This document shows positions 54,815 through 64,000 of a DNA stretch of 64,000 nt, piece after piece. Origin of the DNA: Catonia carolina (Eukaryota > Arthropoda > Insecta > Hemiptera > Achilidae). Under the pieces are notes generated by a model that did not search any database, was not told the DNA's origin, and saw only the letters and a list, made by a program, of their open reading frames with translations. Position 1 is the first letter of the stretch. Each line of letters starts with the position of its first letter. The translations under genes and the position numbers were made by a program. Location: the NCBI GenBank assembly GCA_035578175.1, contig JAQMRL010000001.1:369699720-369763719 (forward strand), in the 5' to 3' direction.

Positions 54815-56223
54815 AGCTTGGTGAAGCATGGGAAAGAGGAGTTACTGGAGTGGATTTGTAAGATATTTAATAAATGTTTTTTGGAAGGCGAGGACCTACC
54901 AAAAGAATGGAATATCGGGTATGTTAGCCCTTTATATAAGAAAGGCAATAAAACAGATTGCAATATATACAGAGGTATTTGTGTCACCAGTTTGCTGGCA
55001 AGATTGAATGGCCGTATTCTAAAGACGAGAATTGAAAGGGATGTTATTGATATGGAAGAGCAGAGTGGTTTCAGGGTTGGTCGATCGTGCTTGGATAATA
55101 TCTTTGTTTTGAAACAATTAATTGAGAAGAGGAGGGAGAGAAATATGGCAGTTCATTTGCTGTTCGTTGATTTGGAGAAAGCCTATGACAACATCCCGAT
55201 AAATAAACTATTGGAGGTTCTGGAGAAGTTGGATTTAAGTAAGGCATATTTAAGGGCAATTTATAACATGTACAAAGATTATAAATGTCAAGTGAAAATA
55301 GGAAGTAATGTCTCCACCAGTTTTACGGTGACCAAGGGTTTGAAACAGGGTTGCTGTTTATCTCCCACTCTTTATAAATTATACGTGCAGGAGGCACTCA
55401 GGATGTGGAGGAGGAAGTGTCAAGGGATGGGAATAGACACAGGAGAGAATACTTTGTACACTCTCTTCTTTGCAGATGATCAGGTGGTGTTGGCAAATGA
55501 TGAGGAGGATATGGCTTACATGTTTAGGAAGTTAAAGGAGGAGTACATTAAGAGGGAAATGAAGATAAATATTAATAAGACAGCTTATGTGGTAGTATGA
55601 GAGCGGGGAGGAGATTTAGTACTTGAGGCAGAGGTAGTGAGGAAATATGACAAGTTCAAGTACTTAGGAACACTCTCTTCTGAAGATGGAGGATGTGAGG
55701 AGGACATCAGATCTAGGGTCAGTCAGGGAAGGGCGGCAATTCGAAAGCTGAACAGTATATTGTGGTCTCCAAAAATAAGTTTAAGAACAAAAAAAATATG
55801 TATAATGCAGTGGTTGAGCCAATTACAACTTATGGAGCAGACTGTTGGCAAATCAGCAGCCGAAATGTTCATTATTTGGAGGCTTTGGAGATGGATTTTT
55901 TCCGCAGAGCTTGTCGGCTTTCGAGAATGGACCGAGTTAGGAATGAGGTAATAAGGGACAGAGTTGGAAGACCTCATTCTATTGTGGATAGGATTGAAGG
56001 AAGGCAACTGGAGTGGTATGGGCATGTACAATGCATGAGTGGGGAGAGGTGGCCAAAAAAGATTTTGGAGTACTGTCCAGCAGCAAGACGGAGGAGAAAT
56101 AGGCCTAGAGGAACATGGAGAGAGGGAGTGCGAAGGGCGATGGAAGAAAGAGATTTAGGAGAACGGGACTGGATGGACAAAAGGAGGTGGAGATCGAGAT
56201 GCGGGATGCGGAGTAATCTGTAG
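54815..56223 (+). pseudogene. LINE reverse transcriptase, 5'-truncated
   Basis: The frame starts abruptly after a stop at 54812, so the 5' half (endonuclease) is missing. RT motifs in order: PLYKKGNKTDCNIYRGICVT, GFRVGRSCLDNIFVLKQL, LFVDLEKAYDNIPINKLLE (motif A), GLKQGCCLSPTLYKLYV (motif B) and LFFADDQVVLANDEEDM (motif C). An in-frame TGA at 55598 ends the first part; the same frame goes on with YDKFKYLGTLSSEDGGCEED. A shift within the A-run at about 55785-55795 moves reading to the frame with NAVVEPITTYGADCWQI, RRACRLSRMDRVRNEVI and RRRRNRPRGTWREGVRRAM. The 3' tail is AAAGTAAAGTAAGTAAA. Catalytic residues are kept. Clade assignment (RTE-like tail) is tentative. Confidence 0.85.
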
Positions 56224-56585
56224 GAACCCCGCATAAAGTAAAGTAAGTAAAATATAAATTTCACAAAACTATAGCAATCAGTGCTAATTCAAGTTAGCTT
56301 AATAAAAGTATAGTTAGCTTAATTAAAGTGAGACGTAAGTACTGATAAAACTAGAAAGAAGCAGTGGAAATGAAGTCCATAAGAGCTGTTGTTGGCTACA
56401 CTTTGGAAGACAGATGTTTTAGAAATGAAAATTTATAAGAATTAAATATTAACTAGTAAGATAGAAGAAATATTCAGGGAGTAAAATACTAGTTGGCGTT
56501 ATCTCGTAAAGAGAGTAGAGAGTGAAAGGTTGTTTCAGAAGAGAGAACAATCACATGGAGTTAGTGATGTTGGTCATCTTCAACG
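56224..56585. other. Noncoding, LINE 3' flank
   Basis: Short TAAAGT-type repeats of the LINE tail are followed by unassigned sequence. Confidence 0.4.
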
Positions 56586-56587
56586 AA

Positions 56588-56765
56588 GAATTTTTTTTTT
56601 TTTTTTTTTGTTTAACGTCCGACTGTTCTGCAATTACTGCTAATGCAGACGGTGAATGATGAAATGATTTTTTTTGTAACGTATGAAAAAATGCCGTGCC
56701 TGAATGGGATTCGAACCCAAGACCGCATGATGATAGGCGAGCTTGTTACCAACTTCGCCAACGAA
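56588..56765 (-). repeat. tRNA-derived SINE (type D), near full head
   Basis: On the minus strand: GGCGAAGTTGGTAACAAGCT (A box), CTTGGGTTCGAATCCCATTC (B box) about 35 bases later, then GCACGGCATTTTTTCATACG, and CAGAACAGTCGGACGTTAAA before an A-run (the T-run at 56588-56609 on the plus strand). It looks like a complete SINE ending in poly(A). Confidence 0.8.
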
Positions 56766-57440
56766 GAAGATTTCCAGATTGGAAAAATCTGCCTAACGCA
56801 AAATGTGTGAAAGATTTTTGACCCTTCAGCGTTTATTTCTACAACTTTTAGATACGAGTATATTTGAATATAGAATAATAATAAAATGTAATAATTTTTT
56901 TTTAATTTGTTATAATTAAGAAATAAAGTGTTCACAAATAGCTTAACAAAGAAATTAATTTCAAGATTCTAATCTATCTTGCAGAAGAAAACCCTTAGCA
57001 GCTTTGCTTCATCCAGTGGTTAATATTAACAGATGATGCAATTTCTTGTTTATATTATGAATCCGGATGAAGATGTGGCATGTCGTGTAGCTCCTAATTG
57101 GGTAGAGTTTTTAGAGTGATGAATAATTTCACTTATAAAATCTAATTTGATGATTATTTTATTAATAAATTGAAATTACATTTATTTTTAATAGTGCGCT
57201 GTTTCTTCATTTTGACGAAATGGCTTTCATTTAAATTTAGGTAAACCTGTAATGGAAACCTATTATTTTGACAATTGGATCTTTGATTTTTGCAGTATCA
57301 TAAAGAAGATTGATGGTCAAAGGATTACGGTGAGTATTAGTCCAAATAATTTAACTTTCCACCTGCCTGTTATGGGCTTAATTACTGACTAATAATTAAT
57401 TTCTTACTAAACTTAATTACGTTAATTAAATATTTTCATA
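56766..57440. other. Noncoding; short family B tail at 57345-57376
   Basis: CCAAATAATTTAACTTTCCACCTGCCTGTTATGGGC-type tail (only the end of family B) is seen; otherwise nothing. Confidence 0.45.
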
Positions 57441-57444
57441 TTAC

Positions 57445-57488
57445 TTTTATTGACTGTAGGCCTAGGCCTAGGCCTACAGTCAATAAAA
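57445..57488. repeat. 44-base perfect palindrome
   Basis: TTTTATTGACTGTAGGCC, a TAGGCCTA centre that is itself a palindrome, then the exact complement. Every base pairs. Confidence 0.95.
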
Positions 57489-59370
57489 TTAAAATTTTAC
57501 TTGCAGTTGGACATTGAAGTAGAGTTGTGTGAAGTCTTCAGAACAATTAATGAACTTTAGACCGCATGATTTCAGCTTTACTTAGTTTTCTAAGAAATTG
57601 ATCTTTAATCTGTTTTTAGACTATCAATACACAGATTTGTTACAACGATCATTATCATGTGAACTTATTTGAAATTGGATATACTCGTACTTTAAAAAAT
57701 CTTTACGGGTTAAAAGTTATGTATTACAAAAAATATAATGATGCTAAATTTTGAAAGAAAGAGTTGTAGAAACATAAGTTACTAAACAAATAAGACTATC
57801 GGGTGCCTCTGTTATAGCCTTCGTACTGAACCACTGTTGTCCAAAGAATTGATTGCCAAGTAAGTTTCGTGTGATTGAAGCCGGTTCGCATATTTAACTC
57901 TAAAATTAAAATTTTTGCTCTAACTGTTGAGATGAAGTTGAGGTAACTCTTGTGTATTTGTGAGTTGTCATGTAGGTGTTGCTGGTAGAGCTCAGAATTA
58001 GCTCGGATTTAATTGCTAACGCTGAATAATTTGGATTCATGAGTTACTTAATGTACCTTCTACCTACGGTAGGTCCAGACGGGTTTGATAACAGTTTTGT
58101 AGATTATAATTGGTTTCAAAACAATAACTTTGATGTCAGATTTTTAGAAAAATATTTTTCTTAGATAATATAAATACGCTGTTACGAAGTTTATGGTTCT
58201 CTTTTCGTAGAACAGCGTGAATACAAGTATATACAACATACCTGCTACGGAGGTATTGCCTTACATAAACTGAATAGGAGAGGAAAGAGAATAAACTGTA
58301 AAAGGGAGAGAGCTAGAGAGAGAGTTATTGGCAGCGAAAAGGAGATAATATGGTCACTACATCATCGTCGGCTCTAATGGCAAGTAATGCTAAAACTTCT
58401 CCATTAGCCAAGGGTGTAGTAACACTGCAGACTCACACTGCAACATTTCCCTCGAATGTGCGACACTTTATAAGAAAAGTGTATGTTACCTTAACCCTGA
58501 TATAAGTATTATATGCTCAACAAAAGGACATTTACTCTTTGAGTGCAGTACAGATATATTTTATGCTGGTTATGCGGTAATTTCTGTAACATAAGCAATA
58601 TTTTCTCAAGTTCTGCTTTACTTGAATACACCAAAGAAACGAATAAGAATAATATTAATATCTAAATGTATAATATTTTGCCGTATATTCTAAGAGCGGT
58701 GTAATTTTATGCAGCCAACTTATTCAACGTTGCTTTTAAATATCTAACAGAACTGTAATGCGCTTTTAAAAATCATATATTTTTTCTAAAGTTTTACACT
58801 GTTTTCAAAATTAACTGCAACAGATTAACTAAAGACATGAGAAAACTCTTTAGGAAAAGCTTCCAAAAATGTTTACCTTATTTTAAAACTTGACCGGCTC
58901 TTCTTTAATTATTATCCTGAAGACTCCTTTTTTCGCTGTAATTATGAGTTTCTTTCAGTAAATATTCTTTTCCTGTACTTACTAAATTGCACAACTTGCA
59001 TTAATTCTTTCAAGTTATCAATCTCTGACCATACCTTTCCTTTGTTATTCACTATCTTACGATCGATAATAGAAATAATTTACTGTGCCGCAGAATAGCT
59101 ATTTCCGAGACATTTCAACTTATTACGTTCAAGAGTGGAATAAGTTCACTTTTTCATCGGATATCAACATTACTTAATTGTTCGTAATTTCTCGGTTCAA
59201 ATAATATTCTGCATTAGCTTTTACAGACATATCTACACCAGTTCTAATGTTACTTTCCCAACATCTATGAGCAACTTACTGAGTGTTTAGTTAAACACTC
59301 CGTAAGAAAGTTTTAACAAATAAAAAATATTGCTGTCAAACAACAATTAATTATTATTATTATTATTATT
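57489..59370. other. Noncoding host DNA
   Basis: No gene recognised. A (TTA)n tract lies just before 59370. Confidence 0.4.
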
Positions 59371-59374
59371 TAGT

Positions 59375-60310
59375 CAAGTAACAAGTTACACGACTGTTTC
59401 TAGCCAATGCAAATAATGACCAATATAACCTAACATTAAAAATTAACAAAAAACTAACCTCTAAAACATAACCTTTTTTTGATCATGAATGAATGATGCA
59501 AAATAAAAATAAACCTCAGTTTGGCTTTAAAATACAGAAAAATCACTCTTTCACGCTAAATTAGGCTCTGTAAATAAAAATTCTCTAAATAAAATTGTAG
59601 ATCTTTTAATTTCTTATAAATTTAGTTGTATACACTTTTGTCGTAAAATCCATACCAAGGCTGAAATCTTTAAAAAAATTGATGTTTTTGCACATTTTCG
59701 TGAAGAAAACATAAAATTACAAATTACCACTAAACGAAGCAATACAAAGCAATGTTTGAAATAAAAGTTGTAGACTTTTAAATTCTCTACTATTTTTATT
59801 ACATTGTTTTGTGCTAAAATGCATATTAAAGCCGCAATATTAAGAAAACAATATTTTTACGAGAAAACAGCCTTTCGAAGAATTTCAGATGATATAACGC
59901 CCACCCTATCCTGTAGAGTATAAAAAAGATAATAAATAACGCAATTTAAAAAAAATCGTTGGAGCCGTTTTTGAGAAAATCGCAAAAAAGTGAAAAATGA
60001 CGCAAATAAACTACTACTTCCAGTTGACCGATTTTAATGAAATGTTCGAGTCGAATTCGGTAGTAGTGTTTAACTAAGTTACAAGTTTCAAGTTTGTACG
60101 ATGTTTCGTTTCATGAGATATTGTTCACACGCACGCGCGCGCGCGCGCACACACATACACACACACACACCAATCGCTAAAAATATGTTTTTTTGGTTCA
60201 TGGGATCTCAAAACGTGTAGATCCGGTAAAAACTCGATTTCGAAAAATTGACGTGAAACCAATACTTTCCTTCCTACATATTCATATAGACAAGAGAAAG
60301 TAAAAAGAAA
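59375..60310 (+). repeat. Interspersed repeat family A, copy 7 (near full)
   Basis: It runs from GTTACACGACTGTTTCTAGCC through both GTTGTAGA stem blocks, GTGAAAAATGACGCAAATAA and a (GC)n/(CA)n tract at about 60128-60172 to the tail ATAGACAAGAGAAAGTAAAA. Confidence 0.8.
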
Positions 60311-61580
60311 ATGTATTGTCACGTAAAATAATATACACACTACAAATAACGAATAATTACGGTACGAAATGAGAACTTTATATCTACTGCGTAGAGAACG
60401 CAAAGACGGCCAGGTATTCACTGAGAGTGGCCAAGAAAAACTAAGTTTTATTAAAGGATAAATTTGTGTTAAAGTCAGTTTTACTAAATTTTCGTAACGA
60501 GCCGTCTTTGTACAATTAATTTATTTGTCGAATGTTAGAATGCATTCATTCATCAATTTTTAAATCAAAAATGACCATAATTCTTTTAATTAAATTTAGG
60601 TGCTTTTGTATTATATTTAATTAAATAGTTTATTGTATGTTTATATTTGTTGTAATTTATATTTATTTTTAATAAATAATAATATGTTTTATAAAATTGA
60701 AAGGTTTTTTATTTATAAACAAGTAGATCCCTAAAAGAACCCGGAACAAACGTCACAGTATTTAATACCAAACTTGATATGATGAAAAATATTTGAGAAA
60801 AATATTTCTTTAAGTAAGGAAAGAAATATAATAATTGCATTAATTATTACATTACTTAAGTAATAATTATTTGCGTATTAACTATGTACATATCGACCAG
60901 TATTAGTAATCTTGCATTGTCCTTATTATTGACCTATGTATATTTGAACTGTTGATGTATTGCAGTGTAACAGCACACACGTAATTAAGTAATAAGGATT
61001 AAGCAGTGGAAATAGATGTACCTTCAATGTAATAATAACAGCATTAAATAATTAATTAATTTAATCTTAAATTATAATTAATCACAAATTATACAATATT
61101 CATCAGTATTAATTAAATTGTTTATGTTAAGATGAAAAATGCGTAGGTGCTCTATTAATGCATTGTAGTAATTAAGAAGGTAAGGAAAAACAGAACTTGG
61201 AAGGGATAAAGGAAGATTAGTAAAGCTTAGTTATATTTCAAATGAAAACAAAATAACTCTGCTACAATTTAGTAACCTTAATCTTCACTGCACTGCTCTC
61301 AACTCCATTTCTTCGTAATATTATAAACTCTGCTCTACTTAACCTTTTGTACCATTCAATACAAAATATTGTAACATAATTCCAAAAAAAATAATACATA
61401 TACGTACATAATTACATTATTGTTAATATAGAAATCTCTATAATCTCTTTATATTTGCTCATCTCTATTATTTTAACAACTTACAATAAAATTAACAATA
61501 TTTTCGTGATAATTACTTCGATAATTTATGAATATTAAACTAAAAGTTGAACAAAACGCAACAAAAAACCATTAAAAAGT
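60311..61580. other. Noncoding AT-rich host DNA
   Basis: No gene or named repeat is recognised. Confidence 0.4.
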
Positions 61581-61583
61581 AAA

Positions 61584-62100
61584 AAATTCGATGTAAAATA
61601 CTCACACGACTTTCTCTTGCCAATGTAAATAATGAATAATATAACCTAACATTAGTAATACTCGTAAAACTTTAGAAATAAACAGCAAAACTAACATCAA
61701 AAAACATAACCTAATTTATTCATGAGTGAATGATGCAAAATGAATACCAACCTTAGTTTGGTTTAATAATACGGAAAATACTGCTTTTCTGTCGTATAAT
61801 GGATACTATAGCCAAAATCTTAAAAAAAAAACAATTTTCGAATAAACTAAGCGTTATTCGTCAGAAATGGCACCTACCCTATCATGTAGCGCATAGAAAT
61901 GTATTACACATAATTTAGGCGATTTTTAAAAAAGTAGTTTGGGCCGTTTTTAAACAAAATCGTAAAAAAGTGAAAAATGGCACGAATAAACTACTACTTA
62001 AGGTTGACCGATTTTAATGAAAATTTTTGTCCTCTAGTAATTTCCTAACTTAAGTTTCAAGTTTGAACTTTGTACAATGTTCCGTTCTTGAGATATTTTG

Positions 62101-62141
<41 letters not shown>

Positions 62142-62265
62142 CAATCGCTGAAAACATGTTTTTTGGGTTCAAGGGGTTTGAAAACGTGTTGATCCGATTT
62201 AAAAAAATGGACGTGAAAACAATACTTTCTTTCCTATATATTCATATAGGCAGGAGAAAGTAAAA
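61584..62265 (+). repeat. Interspersed repeat family A, copy 8 (internal deletion)
   Basis: Head ACTCACACGACTTTCTCTTG, a shortened core, (CA)n at 62104-62139 and tail ATAGGCAGGAGAAAGTAAAA. ACTTTCTCTTGCC near the head and GGCAGGAGAAAGT at the tail are an inverted pair. Confidence 0.8.
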
Positions 62266-62525
62266 AACTAAATCAATACAAATAAATGATTTTCTGCGTT
62301 TTTCTAGTTTGCTCCCTAGCTTGTGCTTCAAAGACATGAACATGGAATGACTCGAGCACTCCAATCGGGGCGAAAACTAAAGAATAAGAAGAATAAGAAT
62401 AATAAATTTTCTTGGTAAAAGACTACGTTAATAAATATATTTAGTGTACGAAATATCCAATTGGTTGCAAACGTATTGAATTATTTTTTTAAAAAAAAAG
62501 CTTTTGTTTTGTTAGATAAGATGTT

Positions 62526-62580
62526 GATTTTTGGTTTAACGTCCGACTGTTCTGAAATTACTGCTAATGCAGACGGTTAC
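62526..62580 (-). repeat. SINE type D fragment
   Basis: TTTAACGTCCGACTGTTCTG and CTGCTAATGCAGACGG match the 3' end of the SINEs at 42463 and 56588. Confidence 0.7.
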
Positions 62581-63480
62581 CAGATAAGAGTGCCAGCATT
62601 TTTAAATTAAATAAAAAATAATTTTTAAGATATAATTTTTGAAGAAAGATGGACAACTATAGGAAGTTTATTGTTAATACATTGACAATAATAAAATATT
62701 CTATGGGGTTAATAAAATAAAATCTGGTATGAAACCAATCTATTCCATTAATCTGGTACTAGATAATAGGGATGTCAATATGGAGCCATAAAAAGGCGAC
62801 CTCATAAAACTCCTTCAGACTAAACGCTATCAGACAGATTTACAATCCACTGCCACACGCTACAATTTTCGTAACAGATAAGTACGATATCCGTAATACG
62901 AGATAAACCAGAAATGTACATTATTTATGTTCAAATAGATTTACGTTACACCCTATTATCCTTAGACGTAAGACGTTCAATTGTGTTTTACAAATGACTA
63001 GTTCGGCGATGCGGTTGACCGCGTAGTTAAATGCCCCTTCAAAGATACCAGGTTTTATTATCAGTCAGTACCAAAAAAGTTCTAAACATCTTACGAAACG
63101 TGCATAAAATAATACTCCAAGCTAACATCAAGCTCCAACGGACAGTAAAAATCAAATGAACATGGTTTTGTGGAACAATATGAAATCTATAATGGATATT
63201 TTTTATTACTACCTGGTAATCTTTTTTTTTTAAAAGGTTTTAGTCACTGATAATTAGGGACCAAAAAATTAATTATTTTTATTGTTGTTATTTTTTAATA
63301 ATAATAATAATAGTAAACTTTATTTTACTCTCAATATTACATACATTTACCTTATAAAATACACTTAATACTATACATTAACTACAAAGAAAAAAATAAA
63401 ATAAATAAAATAAAATAAATTAATTTAATACTGTATTCACTTATGACATGACCTAGAGGCCGTCTGCCAGGATTGTTGTT
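62581..63480. other. Noncoding host DNA
   Basis: Nothing recognised besides (TAA)n near 63295 and (AAATAAAAT)n near 63395. Confidence 0.4.
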
Positions 63481-63483
63481 ATT

Positions 63484-63995
63484 ATTACCAGATAAAGCGG
63501 AAAAGTGTGGTTAGTCCGGGGGTTAGAATAAGTACTGGCGATTACCTCAATGCATTGCTATTTGCGGCTGACAAGTGGATTATACAGGAGAGTAAAGATG
63601 ATCTTCAAAAAACAGTTTATGAATGTTTCAGAATGGTTTATGTTTTAAATGATTTATGTATAAAGTATAATTTACGAGTTTCGGTTGCTAAATCAAAGGT
63701 TATGGCATTCAGAGGGAAGTATCCCACGAGTTCGAAGATTGTTTTAGACAATGTAGTGTTAGTTCAAGTGTCTCACTATAACTAACTGGGCTGCGATGTG
63801 AGATTTGATAGGGACTTGGATGTGAAAAATAAAATAAATAAATTTCAAGCTATTTGTGGTACAATTAATAGGTTACTGAGTAACAGAGCTAGAACAGAGA
63901 CAGTAGTGAAGTTCTACAAGGTAATGGTAGCACCAGTCCTTCTTTATGGAAGTGAGTCATGGGTTACTAAAAAACGCCAAAAAAGTAGGATCTAA
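63484..63995 (+). pseudogene. LINE RT remnant running off the window
   Basis: The frame reads VSPGVRISTGDYLNALLFAA (position of catalytic motif C), DKWIIQESKDDLQKTVYE, YNLRVSVAKSKVMAFRGKYP and, after an in-frame TAA at 63783, LGCDVRFDRDLDVKNKINKF, then FYKVMVAPVLLYGSESWVTK. The FADD box reads FAAD, so a catalytic Asp is gone. It differs from the LINE at 54815. The 3' end lies beyond the window. Confidence 0.8.
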
Positions 63996-64000
63996 GCAGC

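Overview
The window looks like AT-rich nuclear DNA of an arthropod, probably an insect. The evidence is dense interspersed repeats, tRNA-derived SINEs with polymerase III A and B boxes, several LINE clades, cut-and-paste DNA transposons, LTR elements and arthropod-type TATA plus CAGT initiators. I see no rRNA gene, no complete tRNA, no CRISPR array, and only one weak candidate for a host exon. The species cannot be fixed from the sequence; a hemipteran is a guess based on the flavour of the repeats.

Region 1, about 1-4810, is unlike the rest. It holds eight short, intronless, tightly packed reading frames. Two are a tandem gene pair driven by near-identical TATA/CAGT promoters. A three-gene chain (1824-2544) is linked by ATGA and TAATG stop/start overlaps and runs tail to tail, with a 29-base overlap, into a minus-strand pair joined as TAAATG. 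That pair is separated by only 29 bases from a divergent gene for a membrane-anchored Cys-rich protein. This is the architecture of a large double-stranded DNA virus, most plausibly a naldavirus-type insect virus (nudivirus, filamentous virus and relatives). I recognise no hallmark gene, so the lineage is open. Several of these proteins carry Gly/Asp, Gln, Glu or Asn runs encoded by trinucleotide repeats.

Region 2, about 5135-7754, holds a gag-like coiled-coil protein without LTRs or pol, a 60-residue zinc-ribbon-like protein and a 144-residue membrane protein with an acidic run. The last two may belong to the viral segment, in which case the gag-like gene sits inside it.

Region 3, about 7800-64000, is transposon-rich host DNA. 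Main items: a transposase-like fragment at 8.9-9.5 kb; a Jockey-type ORF1 fragment at 11.5-12 kb; a 4.1 kb TTAA-flanked DNA transposon (17549-21687) carrying an unusual transposase-like pseudogene and a nested 2.4 kb TIR element with Jockey debris; LINE remnants at 17.2, 25.7, 34.0, 35.5, 54.8 and 63.5 kb; a pogo/Tigger-like element (35755-36998); a 724 bp element with about 150 bp TIRs (43386-44109); a Tc1-like fragment (about 45.25 kb); a 637 bp solo LTR with a perfect histone-type 3' stem-loop (45726-46362); and a 2.4 kb nonautonomous LTR retroelement encoding only a coiled-coil gag-like protein (48943-51330). Two repeat families (A, about 0.9 kb; B, about 0.4 kb), four tRNA-derived SINE types, a TCTGACT minisatellite and several perfect palindromes fill the spaces.

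The cellular region has no working operon or pathway. The unexplained systems are the viral gene cluster, the TTAA transposon and the histone-stem-loop LTR.
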